Positions 17,771-26,147 of a stretch of 64,000 nt of DNA are shown here, piece by piece. This DNA comes from Bacillota bacterium. GTDB lineage: Bacteria > Bacillota > Sulfobacillia > JAJZYS01 > JAJZLH01. Location of the stretch: assembly GCA_021850485.1 (NCBI GenBank), contig JAJZLY010000025.1:1-64000 (forward strand), written 5' to 3'. Made by a program: the position numbers and the translations under genes. Within the stretch, counting starts at the first letter, position 1. Every line of letters starts with the position of its first letter. The notes under the pieces were generated by a model, which had not been told where the DNA came from, did not search any database, and saw only the letters and a program-made list of their open reading frames with translations.

Positions 17771-17793
17771 GGCATCAACGAGGGGGATGGCTG

Positions 17794-18258
17794 TTGACCG
17801 CGGGCTGGGTACCGGCCGGTGACCCGCTGGAACGGGCAGTCGCTGGCGTGGTCGAAGCCCATGGGCTCGAACTGTGGGAAGTCTGCCTCAGTGGTAGCGG
17901 CCGCAACGCTCGGGTCACCGTTACCGTCGATCGGCCCGGAGGTGTCGGCCTGCAACACCTTGAGGGGCTGAATGGGCCACTGGGCGTGGTGCTCGACCCC
18001 CTGGTTCCCTGGACAGGCGCCTACAGCCTGGACATTGAGTCTCCTGGCCCCTGCCGCCGCCTCCGCAACCTGGAGGACGTCCGGCGGTTTATCGGAGTGC
18101 CAGTGGCGATTTCTCTGCGCCAGCCCAAGGACGGCCGACGTCGCTTTAAGGGCGTGGTGGAGACCGTGTCCGACCTTGGTTTTGTGATTTCAGTGGCGCC
18201 TGCCCAGCACCTCGATCTGGTCTGGGACAGCATTCTGGAAGCGAGAGTCGATGGCTGA
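17794..18258 (+). CDS. rimP: Ribosome maturation factor RimP
   Basis: Assists late 30S assembly. The 154-residue product has the N-terminal alpha/beta domain (VVEAHGLELWEVCLSGSG) followed by the block YSLDIESPGPCRRL near 83 and the C-terminal SH3-like domain with SLRQPKDGRRRFKGVVE. Length is normal. The start is taken as TTG at 17794, six bases after AGGGGGA; the ORF-track start at 17722 is upstream of the promoter. It is the first gene of the rimP-nusA-ylxR-ylxQ-infB run. Confidence 0.92.
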   Translation: MTAGWVPAGDPLERAVAGVVEAHGLELWEVCLSGSGRNARVTVTVDRPGGVGLQHLEGLNGPLGVVLDPLVPWTGAYSLDIESPGPCRRLRNLEDVRRFIGVPVAISLRQPKDGRRRFKGVVETVSDLGFVISVAPAQHLDLVWDSILEARVDG

Positions 18259-18288
18259 GCCAGTGAAGGAGAGAGGGTTACAACTGCT

Positions 18289-19323
18289 ATGAACGAGGAA
18301 CTGGTCACAGCCCTGGATGTCCTGGAACGCGAGCGGGGCATCGACAAAGATGTGCTGCTGGAAGCCCTTGAGGCGGCTCTGGTGTCGGCCTTCAGGCGCA
18401 ACTTCGGTGCCACCCAGAACGTGCGGGTGGTGATTGATCGGTCTACCGGCGACATCCATGTCATCGGCCAAAGACGGGTGGTCGAAGAGGTCCAAGACGC
18501 CCGCATGGAGATCACTCTGGCCGAAGCTGCGGCGCTTTCGGCAGACTATCAGTTGGACGATATCGTCGAGACCGAGGTGACGCCCGGCGCTTTCGGCCGG
18601 ATCGCCGCCCAGACCGCCCGCCAGGTTGTGATGCAGCGGCTGCGCGAAGCCGAGCGCGGCATGATCTATGAGGAGTTTCACAGCCGGGAAGGCGACATCA
18701 TCTCCGGCGTCGTCCACCGCTACGAGCACCGCACCGCCTTCATGGATCTCGGCCGGGCGGAAGCGGTGTTGCTGCCATCGGAGCAGATTCCGGGCGAGTC
18801 GATCTTGCCGGGTGCGCGCATGAAGGCCTACGTCGTGGAAGTGCGCCGTACCACCAAGGGGCCGCAGATCATGATCTCCCGCACCCACCCCGGCCTGCTG
18901 CGCCGGCTGCTGGAGCTGGAAGTTCCGGAGATCCACGACGGCACCGTTGAGATCAAGGCTCTGGCCCGCGAGGCTGGCTCGCGCTCCAAGGTCGCGGTAG
19001 CGGCCCGAGTGGAGGGCGTCGATCCTGTGGGCGCCTGCGTTGGACAAAAGGCGGCCCGGATCACCGCCATCAGCCGGGAACTGGCGGATGAGAAGATCGA
19101 CATCATTGCCTGGGACGAAGAAGAGGTGCAGTTTGTCGCCCGCTCACTGGCTCCGGCCAAGGTGTTGTCGGTGGCGCTGGAGCCTGACGCCCGGGCGGCC
19201 CGGGTGGTGGTGGCCGACTACCAGCTGTCTCTGGCCATCGGCAAAGAGGGTCAAAACGCCCGCTTGGCGGCCAAGCTTACCGGCTGGAAGATTGACATCA
19301 AGAGCGAAGGAGGCCGGCCGTGA
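18289..19323 (+). CDS. nusA: Transcription termination/antitermination factor NusA
   Basis: RNA polymerase-associated factor controlling pausing, termination and antitermination. The 344-residue protein has the N-terminal polymerase-binding domain, an S1 domain (GDIISGVVHRYEHRTAFMDL near 133), and two KH domains (GVDPVGACVGQKAARI near 243; VVADYQLSLAIGKEGQNARL near 305). It ends after KH2, lacking the acidic C-terminal repeats of E. coli, as in Bacillota. The start is ATG at 18289 after GGAGAGAGGG. It overlaps ylxR by four bases. Confidence 0.95.
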   Translation: MNEELVTALDVLERERGIDKDVLLEALEAALVSAFRRNFGATQNVRVVIDRSTGDIHVIGQRRVVEEVQDARMEITLAEAAALSADYQLDDIVETEVTPGAFGRIAAQTARQVVMQRLREAERGMIYEEFHSREGDIISGVVHRYEHRTAFMDLGRAEAVLLPSEQIPGESILPGARMKAYVVEVRRTTKGPQIMISRTHPGLLRRLLELEVPEIHDGTVEIKALAREAGSRSKVAVAARVEGVDPVGACVGQKAARITAISRELADEKIDIIAWDEEEVQFVARSLAPAKVLSVALEPDARAARVVVADYQLSLAIGKEGQNARLAAKLTGWKIDIKSEGGRP

Positions 19324-19643
19324 ACACGCCCCGCCGGCAGCCGGAGCGCTCGTGTGTGGCCTGCGGTGTCAAGCGGCCCAAGCGTCAGCTTTACCGCGTG
19401 GTCCGTTCGCCCGATGGCGTCGTTGCCTTTGATCCCCTTGGTAAGGCGCCCGGGCGCGGTGCCTACTTGTGCGGCGAGGACGACTGCCTGAAGCGAGCGG
19501 CCGCCCGCCTCGCCCATGCGCTCGAGGTTGCGGTGGCGGAGGAGGTGATGGCCGATGTCAGGACCCAGATCCAAGCCCGCAGGAACAGCCCTGTCCATGG
19601 TCGGACTGGCGCTGAAAGCGGGTCAGTTGGCAGTCGGAACTGA
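19320..19643 (+). CDS. ylxR: YlxR family RNA-binding protein (DUF448)
   Basis: Small basic protein found between nusA and ylxQ/infB in Gram-positives; proposed nucleic-acid binder or regulator. The 107-residue product has the hallmark ERSCVACGVKRPKRQLYRVV (residues 9-28) and GRGAYLCGEDDC near 50, the YlxR fold core. The start is GTG at 19320, overlapping nusA. Its 3' part overlaps the ylxQ frame by 89 bases, unusually much for this window, so the last 30 residues may be poorly conserved. Confidence 0.88.
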   Translation: MNTPRRQPERSCVACGVKRPKRQLYRVVRSPDGVVAFDPLGKAPGRGAYLCGEDDCLKRAAARLAHALEVAVAEEVMADVRTQIQARRNSPVHGRTGAESGSVGSRN

Positions 19644-19917
19644 GGCTGTCACCGCCGCCTTGGGCCGCCATCGGGCCCATCTGGTAATCCTCGCCCAAGA
19701 CGTGTCAGATGGCAGTCGCCGGCGCATCGAACGGGAGGCGGAAGGAGTGCCGACCGTTCATCTGGCGGCAACGATGGAGACGATGGGTCTGGCGCTGGGC
19801 CGTAACCCGACCGGGGTGGCGGCTGTGCTGGATCACCATCTGGCCAAGGCGATCAGCCGACGTCAAGAGATGCTGGATGGAGGTGAGGGCGGCCCCAATG
19901 GCCGCCTCGTCGGATGA
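19555..19917 (+). CDS. ylxQ: L7Ae-family RNA-binding protein YlxQ
   Basis: L7Ae/L30e-fold protein, a putative kink-turn binder, at its standard position between ylxR and infB. The 120-residue product carries LSMVGLALKAGQLAVGTEAV near residue 13 and LVILAQDVSDGSRRRI near 43. The ATG at 19555 has GGAGGT eight bases upstream and lies inside ylxR; the ATG at 19597 would drop the overlap to 47 bases but lacks a ribosome site. It ends in a four-base overlap with infB. Confidence 0.85.
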   Translation: MSGPRSKPAGTALSMVGLALKAGQLAVGTEAVTAALGRHRAHLVILAQDVSDGSRRRIEREAEGVPTVHLAATMETMGLALGRNPTGVAAVLDHHLAKAISRRQEMLDGGEGGPNGRLVG

Positions 19918-22277
19918 GAGTACACGAACTGGCCAAAGAGCTGGCGATCGATTCCCGACGTCTGATTGCGCTGCTGAAACGGCTGGGCGTCGACGTCCGC
20001 AACCACATGTCAACGCTGGAGGATGACCAGGTTCAGCGCGTCCGGGACATCGTTTCTGGCAAGGCTGCAGCCGAGAGCGCCCCGGAACAAGAGGCCAAGC
20101 CAGCAGGAGGGTCGCCGGTCGGCGGCCAGCCGCCGGCCAAGCCGAAGCCAATGACAGTCGTGCGCAGCCCGCACGCTGCCGCCAATCCCATCCGGCCCCG
20201 CCAGCCACTGTCTTCGCCGCGCCCAGTCGGCGACCGGCCGACCTTCACTCCGTCCAGTGGGTTGCCTGCTGCACGCAGCACGAGCAGCTTCGGACCCCCT
20301 CCGTCGGCCAGCACGTTTCGGCCCACGACCGGCTTTGCCCCAACCGCCGAGCCGGCCGGTCCGGTCAGTTTCGAGCCGCCGCGGCGAGATGGGGGAAGGC
20401 CCTCCGGAAAAGATGAGCGCAACAGCCGCTCCACTTGGATGGAGCGCGAGGACCGCGGAAATCTGCGCAAGCTGACGCCGGTGCGTCGCAAGAAGTCGGC
20501 GCGCCCCAGCCAGCCGCGCCCGGACCGAACGGTCATCATCGATGGGCCGATGACGGTCTCCACTCTTTCGCAGCGCTTTGGCGTAGCAGCCGCTGAGATC
20601 ATCAAGCAGCTGATGCAACTGGGGATTTTGGCCACCATCAACCAGGAAGTAGATGCGGACACAGCCGAGGTGATGGCGGCCGAATTTGGCCTCAAAACCG
20701 AAGTGCGAGCAGCCAAACCTGACTTAGAAGAGACATTGGAGGCAGCCCAGGAGATCAATCCGGAGGCCCAGGAGACCCGGGCACCTGTGGTGACGGTGAT
20801 GGGTCACGTTGACCATGGTAAGACCTCACTTTTGGACGCCTACCGAGAGACGCGGGTCACCCAGCAAGAGGCAGGCGGGATCACCCAGCATATCGGTGCC
20901 TACACCGTCTCCCTGCACGGCAAGAAGATCGTCTTCCTGGACACACCGGGGCATGAAGCCTTCACCGCCATGCGGGCGCGTGGTGCGGGGTTGACCGACA
21001 TCGCCGTGCTGGTGGTGGCAGCGGACGACGGCGTGATGCCACAAACGGTGGAAGCGATCAGCCATGCCAAGGCGGCGGGCGTGCCGATCGTCGTTGCCAT
21101 GAACAAGATGGACCGGCCCGATGCCAACCCGGAGCGGCTGAGGCAGCAGTTGTCGGAACACGGGCTGATCTCCGAAGAGTGGGGCGGCGAGACGATCATG
21201 GTGCCGGTTTCGGCCAAGACGGGCGAAGGGCTCGACCAGTTGCTGGAGATGTTGCTGCTGGTGGCTGAGGTGTTGGACCTGAAGGCCGATCCGACCCAGG
21301 CTGCGCGCGGCACCGTGATCGAGGCGCAACTGGACAAGGGCCGTGGTCCGGTGGCTACTGTCTTGGTCCAAAACGGCACCTTGCACGTAGGCGACATCTT
21401 TGTGGCCGGCTCGGTGTTTGGCCGGGTGCGGGCCCTATTCGACGACAAAGGCAAGGCCATCAAGCGCGCCGGTCCGGCCACGCCGGTCGAGGTGGTGGGC
21501 TCTGCAGATCTGCCGGACAGCGGCGATCGCCTCGTGGTGGTCACTGACGAGCGTCTGGCCCGCCAGGTGGCCGACCAACGGGCCCAGCGCGACCGCCTCG
21601 AGTCTAGTGCCGGCATCTCGCGGGGCTCTTTGGAGGAGCTTTACGCCAAGATTGCCGAGGGCGACGTGCGAGAGCTGAAGATGGTCCTTAAGGGCGACGT
21701 ACACGGTTCTGTGGAAGCGGTAAAAGAGGCACTCGGCCGGCTCGCTCGCCAAGACGTGCACGTGCAGGTGCTGCACGACGGTGTCGGCGCCATCAACGAG
21801 TCGGACATCACGCTGGCGTCGGCCTCGCAGGCTGTGGTCGTTGGCTTCAATGTCCGGCCGACGCCCAGCGCCAAACGTCTGGCCGATGTCGAAGGCGTGG
21901 AGATTCGCACCTACCGGGTGATCTACGAGTTGCTCGAGGAGATTGAGGCGGCCATGAAGGGGCTTTTGGCGCCGACCTTGCGCGAGGTGATCCTCGGGCA
22001 CGCTGAGGTTCGCCAGGTCTTCCACGTGTCCAAGATTGGCACCGTCGCCGGGTTATATGTAACCGATGGCAAGCTGGCCCGCAGTGCTTCGGTGCGGCTG
22101 GTGCGCGATGGGACGATCGTCCACGAGGGCAAGGTGGATTCACTGCGCCGTTTCAAGGACGACGCCCGCGAAGTGACTGCTGGTATGGAGTGCGGGCTGA
22201 CTCTGGACAAGTTCAACGACTTCAAGGTGGGAGACACCCTGGAGGTCTTGACCGTGGAGGAGGTTCCGGTCACCTAG
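19914..22277 (+). CDS. infB: Translation initiation factor IF-2
   Basis: GTPase that brings initiator tRNA to the 30S subunit. The 787-residue protein has an N-terminal IF2_N module ([18 protein letters not shown]), a low-complexity Pro/Ser/Ala/Arg linker (about 55-195), a second IF2_N module near 207, then the G domain with [12 protein letters not shown] near 296, DTPGHE near 342 and NKMDRPDAN near 396, followed by domains II-IV. Length is normal for Gram-positives. The start ATG overlaps ylxQ. The gene is followed by 281 bases without a gene. Confidence 0.95.
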   Translation: MRVHELAKELAIDSRRLIALLKRLGVDVRNHMSTLEDDQVQRVRDIVSGKAAAESAPEQEAKPAGGSPVGGQPPAKPKPMTVVRSPHAAANPIRPRQPLSSPRPVGDRPTFTPSSGLPAARSTSSFGPPPSASTFRPTTGFAPTAEPAGPVSFEPPRRDGGRPSGKDERNSRSTWMEREDRGNLRKLTPVRRKKSARPSQPRPDRTVIIDGPMTVSTLSQRFGVAAAEIIKQLMQLGILATINQEVDADTAEVMAAEFGLKTEVRAAKPDLEETLEAAQEINPEAQETRAPVVTVMGHVDHGKTSLLDAYRETRVTQQEAGGITQHIGAYTVSLHGKKIVFLDTPGHEAFTAMRARGAGLTDIAVLVVAADDGVMPQTVEAISHAKAAGVPIVVAMNKMDRPDANPERLRQQLSEHGLISEEWGGETIMVPVSAKTGEGLDQLLEMLLLVAEVLDLKADPTQAARGTVIEAQLDKGRGPVATVLVQNGTLHVGDIFVAGSVFGRVRALFDDKGKAIKRAGPATPVEVVGSADLPDSGDRLVVVTDERLARQVADQRAQRDRLESSAGISRGSLEELYAKIAEGDVRELKMVLKGDVHGSVEAVKEALGRLARQDVHVQVLHDGVGAINESDITLASASQAVVVGFNVRPTPSAKRLADVEGVEIRTYRVIYELLEEIEAAMKGLLAPTLREVILGHAEVRQVFHVSKIGTVAGLYVTDGKLARSASVRLVRDGTIVHEGKVDSLRRFKDDAREVTAGMECGLTLDKFNDFKVGDTLEVLTVEEVPVT

Positions 22278-22558
22278 GGCCGCGCTTGACCCAAGTTCCG
22301 ACACGGCCCTCGCCAACACGGGCCGCCCGTGTAGAGGACAAGTGGACGGTCAGCAGGAAACTTCTCTCGCGGCTGAAGACCCGCCTTGGACCGGCCGCAG
22401 CCACGGCTTGGGGCCAGGACTGACGCCGGCGCCTGGCTCTTGGCCGGTGCCCAGCCCCGTGCGCTTCTCTTGGCTCCCGACCGCAGGCTGGCGTCGGCCA
22501 TGTCGGTTCCGGGAGATCCCGTAAGCCTAGAGGTTGACCTGAAGTAGTGGGGGAGACC
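22278..22558. other. Non-coding gap between infB and rbfA
   Basis: No supported ORF on either strand. An 8-bp near-perfect palindrome (ACACGGGC/GCCCGTGT, 22316-22332) without a T run lies near the infB end. In B. subtilis this position holds ylxP (DUF503); none of its motifs are seen. A promoter for rbfA is not obvious. Confidence 0.5.
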
Positions 22559-22906
22559 ATGCCGGAACGCCGCCAGCGACTCGCTGCCGAGATTCAAGAC
22601 GTCGTCGCAGCCTGTCTGGGCACGCTTTCTGACCCGCGCCTTGGCTTTGTCAGCGTGGTGCGGGTGGAGGTGAGCCGCGACTTGGCTGTGGCGGACATCT
22701 ACGTCAGTGTCTTGGGCGACGACGAGGCGTGGACGTCCTCGGCCAAGGCCCTGAAATCGGCAACCAGTTTGGTGCGGCGCAAGGTCGCCGAGCGCGTGCA
22801 GCTGCGCAAGGCGCCCGACGTGCGGTGGAAGATGGATCCTTCGCTGGTCAACAGCCAACGCATCGACCATCTGCTGTCCGAGATTCACCGTCAGGGGAAG
22901 CCATGA
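22559..22906 (+). CDS. rbfA: Ribosome-binding factor A
   Basis: Cold-shock associated 30S maturation factor with a KH-like fold. The 115-residue product has the family core DPRLGFVSVVRVEVSRDL near residue 24, ADIYVSVLG near 44 and a C-terminal HLLSEIHRQ. The ATG at 22559 follows GGGGGAG by four to five bases; the GTG at 22547 in the ORF track lies within that ribosome site. The stop overlaps nrnA (ATGA). Confidence 0.93.
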   Translation: MPERRQRLAAEIQDVVAACLGTLSDPRLGFVSVVRVEVSRDLAVADIYVSVLGDDEAWTSSAKALKSATSLVRRKVAERVQLRKAPDVRWKMDPSLVNSQRIDHLLSEIHRQGKP

Positions 22907-23871
22907 TCACCGCGCCCCAGGCGATTGAGCAGTCGCGCCGCCTTCTGCTGTGTCTGCACGCCAAACCAGATGGCGATTCCGTCGGCAGCAACCTGGCGAT
23001 GGCACTGGCGCTGGCAAGCCTCGGCAAACAGGTGCTGGTGGTGAGCGCAGATCCGCTACCCGATATCTACAGCTTCTTGCCTGGAGCAGGGGCCATTGGC
23101 TCCTGGCAACAAGCGACCCCGGGCGCCTACGACGCGGTGCTCGCCTTGGATTGCGCCGAGGCCGAGCGCACCGGCGCCCCACTCGACCTGCACAGCTACG
23201 CACCACTCGTGATCAATGTCGACCACCACCGCACCAACCCGCGCTTTGGCGATGTGAACCTGGTGGACCCGGCGGCGGCGGCGGCCGGAGAGTTGGTCAT
23301 GGACCTGTTGGACAGCCTGCATGTGGTGATCGACCAGGAGATCGCGCTGTGCCTGTACACAGCCATCGCCACCGATACGGGCCGCTTCAGCTATGACTCA
23401 ACTACCGCCGAGACCCATCGCAAGGCCGCCCGCCTGCTTGACGCCGGCGTCGATGTCGGTGAGGTGACGACCCGGGTATACGAGAGCTTGCCCTTGGCCA
23501 CGCTGCACCTGCTCGGCATGGCCCTGACTAGCCTGAGCGTCCACGCCGCGGGCCAGATCGCCGTCATGCGGCTGGATGCGGCCAGCGTGCAACGCGCCGC
23601 CTTGAGCGGACGCGACGGCGAGTCGTACGAAATCGTCGGCTTCGCCCGCAGTGTGCGCTCTGCCAAGGTCGGCGTCTTGCTGCGCGAGGAAGAGGGCACG
23701 GTGCGGGTCAGTCTACGGGCGCGTCCTGGCGTCGATGTCAGCCAGGTGGCACACGACCTGGGCGGCGGCGGCCATCCACAAGCGGCCGGCATCACACTGT
23801 CCGACTGTACGGTGGAGGAGGCTGAGGCGATCTTGGTGCACCGACTCGCCGACATGCTCACCCAGGCATGA
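22903..23871 (+). CDS. nrnA: DHH-family oligoribonuclease/pAp phosphatase NrnA-like
   Basis: Predicted manganese-dependent phosphoesterase that degrades nano-RNA and/or 3'-phosphoadenosine 5'-phosphate (activity known for B. subtilis NrnA). The 322-residue protein shows the DHH-domain blocks KPDGDSVGSNLAMALAL near 24, LALDCAEAERTG near 82, INVDHHRTNPRFGD near 103, and the DHHA1 block GGGGHPQAAG near 287. Position between rbfA and truB is common in Bacillota. The start is ATG at 22903; the track start at 22729 lies in rbfA. c-di-AMP-derived pApA hydrolysis is a possible further role. Confidence 0.9.
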   Translation: MITAPQAIEQSRRLLLCLHAKPDGDSVGSNLAMALALASLGKQVLVVSADPLPDIYSFLPGAGAIGSWQQATPGAYDAVLALDCAEAERTGAPLDLHSYAPLVINVDHHRTNPRFGDVNLVDPAAAAAGELVMDLLDSLHVVIDQEIALCLYTAIATDTGRFSYDSTTAETHRKAARLLDAGVDVGEVTTRVYESLPLATLHLLGMALTSLSVHAAGQIAVMRLDAASVQRAALSGRDGESYEIVGFARSVRSAKVGVLLREEEGTVRVSLRARPGVDVSQVAHDLGGGGHPQAAGITLSDCTVEEAEAILVHRLADMLTQA

Positions 23872-24731
23872 AAGACGGCTTCGTCGTGCTGTGGAAGCCG
23901 CCGGGCCCAACGTCCCACGATCTGGTGCAGTTTAGCCGGCGGCGCCTGGGCGTCCGTTGCGGCCACCTCGGCACCCTCGATCCCCTGGCCTCGGGCATCC
24001 TGGCCGTGGCCGTCGGGCGCGGACGGCGCTTGATCCAGTATCTGGTCGGGCTCGACAAGTCGTACTGGAGTGAGATCTGGTTCGGCCTTGCCACCGCCAC
24101 CGGAGATCTGGCCGGCGAGCTGAGCGCGCAGGTCCAGGCCACCGAGTTGACCGAGAGGCAAGTCTGGGACGGCATCAGCGGGCTGATCGGGACCCACAGC
24201 CAGCGGGTGCCGCTCGCTTCCGCCGTCAAGGTGGCGGGCAAACCTCTCTATGAGCGCTTTCGCAAGGGCGAGCAGGTGGTCGCGCCGCTGCGCCCGGTGA
24301 CCGTCCACCAGGCTCGCTTGCTGGCATTCTTGCCCGGCCCGGTCGCGCGCGCCGCCGTGCTCTGGGAGGTCTCATCTGGCACCTACATCCGCACCCTGGC
24401 CGAAGAACTGGGTGCGGCCTGCGCCCTGCCAGCCACCTTGGCCAGCTTGGTGCGCTTGCGAGTCGGCCCGTTCGGCGATGGGCAGGCGATCAGCCTCGGC
24501 GAACTGGATTCGGCCGCGGTCCTGCCGCTGGCCTACCCATTTTCCAGCTGGCCCAGCTGGATCGTAGACGGACCAACCGCCAAGCGGATCCAACAGGGAC
24601 AGCAGGTGCCGGTCGACCCGGCGGTGCCAGCGGGGCTGAGTGTGGCCATCTCCGAGACAAGCGGCCAACTGTGGGCGATCGGTCGCAGGGAGGCCGCACA
24701 TTGGCGGGCCCTGACCGTCGTGGGCGAGTGA
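23868..24731 (+). CDS. truB: tRNA pseudouridine-55 synthase
   Basis: Makes pseudouridine 55 in the T loop of tRNAs. The 287-residue product has KPPGPTSHDLVQ near residue 9 and the catalytic block CGHLGTLDPLASGILAVAVG (Asp near residue 40), then YIRTLAEELGAACALPATL near 170 and a short C-terminal PUA-like region. The start ATG overlaps nrnA. The stop overlaps ribF (TGATG). Confidence 0.94.
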   Translation: MKDGFVVLWKPPGPTSHDLVQFSRRRLGVRCGHLGTLDPLASGILAVAVGRGRRLIQYLVGLDKSYWSEIWFGLATATGDLAGELSAQVQATELTERQVWDGISGLIGTHSQRVPLASAVKVAGKPLYERFRKGEQVVAPLRPVTVHQARLLAFLPGPVARAAVLWEVSSGTYIRTLAEELGAACALPATLASLVRLRVGPFGDGQAISLGELDSAAVLPLAYPFSSWPSWIVDGPTAKRIQQGQQVPVDPAVPAGLSVAISETSGQLWAIGRREAAHWRALTVVGE

Positions 24732-25690
24732 TGGATCTCTGGCTCGACCTGCCGGCACGCTCAGCGCAGCCGCAAGCCTGTGCCCTCGGCAACTTCGACG
24801 GAGTGCATCTTGGCCACCAGGCCGTGATCGCCGAGATGATCGCTGCTGGCCCTGAACTCGCCGCCGGTGCCCTAGTCCTAGATCCCCACCCCAGGCAGGT
24901 GCTGCACCCCGACCAGCCCCTGTCGCTGCTCACCACCATGCAAGAACGGGCCGGCCTGTTGACCGCCTACGGAGTTGAGCGTTGCTATCGGTTACCCTTC
25001 ACCGACCAGGTGCGCACCATGTCGGCCGAGGCCTTTGTGGTCGAGATCCTCAAAGAGCGGCTTGATGCCCGCATGGTTGCCGTCGGGCGCAACTACCGGT
25101 TCGGCTATCGGGCTCAGGGCGACGTCAGTGTGCTGCGCCGCCTGGGCCGGCTACGCGGCATCGAGGTGGTTGTCGCCAAGCAGCTGCGCCTGGGCGGGCA
25201 GCCGATCTCCGCCAGCATGATCCGCCGCCAGTTGGCCGCGGGTCAGCTGGCCATGGCCAGCCGCAGGCTCGGACGCTACTACCAAAGCGGAGGAACGGTC
25301 GTTGCCGGCGATCGCCGCGGAACCGCCATCGGTTTTCCCACAGCCAATTTGCGCCTGCCCGATTTCAAGGTTCTGCCGCAAGACGGCATCTACGCAGCCT
25401 GGGCCAAGGCGGAAGGTGAGGACTGGCTGCCAGCTGCCGTCCACCTCGGCCCGCGACCGATGTTCGGACCGACGCCCGTGCTCGAGGTGCACCTAATCGG
25501 CGGCGCAGGTGATCTCTATGGCCGGCATATGGAAGTGGCGTGGGTGCGCCGCCTGCGCGCCGCTGCCCGCTACGCCGATGTGTCCGCCTTGGTCCGTCAG
25601 ATCGGAAAAGACGTGCGCTCGGCCCTCGAAGTCCTCGGTCGACTGCCGCCTCCGGCGTCGTGGCAAGTTGAAGGCCAGCCGCCGTTGTGA
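24731..25690 (+). CDS. ribF: Bifunctional riboflavin kinase/FAD synthetase
   Basis: Converts riboflavin to FMN and FMN to FAD. The 319-residue protein has the nucleotidyltransferase domain with ALGNFDGVHLGHQAVI near residue 17 and GRNYRFGYRAQGD near 118, and the C-terminal flavokinase domain with GDRRGTAIGFPTANLRLP near 194 and DGIYAAWAK near 218. The ATG at 24731 overlaps the truB stop. truB-ribF-rpsO is the standard Bacillota order. Its products supply FMN precursor (FAD) used by ApbE encoded further downstream. Confidence 0.94.
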   Translation: MDLWLDLPARSAQPQACALGNFDGVHLGHQAVIAEMIAAGPELAAGALVLDPHPRQVLHPDQPLSLLTTMQERAGLLTAYGVERCYRLPFTDQVRTMSAEAFVVEILKERLDARMVAVGRNYRFGYRAQGDVSVLRRLGRLRGIEVVVAKQLRLGGQPISASMIRRQLAAGQLAMASRRLGRYYQSGGTVVAGDRRGTAIGFPTANLRLPDFKVLPQDGIYAAWAKAEGEDWLPAAVHLGPRPMFGPTPVLEVHLIGGAGDLYGRHMEVAWVRRLRAAARYADVSALVRQIGKDVRSALEVLGRLPPPASWQVEGQPPL

Positions 25691-25818
25691 TAGGTTTTCC
25701 CTTGATCGATATCCGAAATCGCCTTCATCGGCGCAAGTCCGCACTCTGGGCTGAGGGATGCTCCACCCCCTAGCGCGGTGTGACGGGAAGCCATGCAGGC
25801 AAAGGGAGGACGTAGCGG

Positions 25819-26085
25819 TTGGCAGAGACGAGTTCCAAGCAGTCCGTGATCGGTGCCTATGAGCGCCATGCGGGAGACACCGGGTCCCCGGAGGTTCAGA
25901 TCGCACTCTTGACAGGGCGGATCACCGCCCTGACCGAGCACCTCAAGGTGCACAAGAAGGATTTCCACTCCCGGCGCGGTTTGCTGCAGATGGTCGGCCA
26001 GCGCAGGCGGCTTTTGACCTACCTCCATCGCAAGGACGCCGCTAGGTACCTGGCTTTGGTTGAGCGGTTGGGTCTGAGACACTGA
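25819..26085 (+). CDS. rpsO: 30S ribosomal protein S15
   Basis: Primary 16S rRNA-binding protein, 88 residues, normal length. The [19 protein letters not shown] block (residues 14-32) and [20 protein letters not shown] near 50 are characteristic. The start is TTG at 25819 with GGGAGG nine bases upstream; no ATG or GTG alternative exists. The 128-base gap before it may hold an S15-responsive leader, known in other bacteria, but no specific fold was recognised. Confidence 0.94.
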   Translation: MAETSSKQSVIGAYERHAGDTGSPEVQIALLTGRITALTEHLKVHKKDFHSRRGLLQMVGQRRRLLTYLHRKDAARYLALVERLGLRH

Positions 26086-26089
26086 CAAG

Positions 26090-26113
26090 CCAGCAGCGGC
26101 CGACCGCTGCTGG
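26090..26113 (+). promoter_or_regulatory. rpsO-pnp intergenic hairpin
   Basis: CCAGCAGCGG and CCGCTGCTGG form a perfect 10-bp stem with a four-base loop between rpsO and pnp. There is no T run, so it is unlikely to terminate. In E. coli a processed stem-loop before pnp mediates RNase III cleavage and PNPase autoregulation; the same role here is inference from position. Confidence 0.55.
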
Positions 26114-26147
26114 TCCGTGTATGGGCAGAAGAAGGAAGGGCAAAGAA

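Noticed and set aside
22729-22902. Upstream extension of the nrnA ORF
   Set aside because: It lies wholly within rbfA; the ATG at 22903 overlaps the rbfA stop and gives the normal protein length.
25691-25818. FMN riboswitch between ribF and rpsO
   Set aside because: It would follow, not precede, ribF, and no RFN-element conserved segments are seen.
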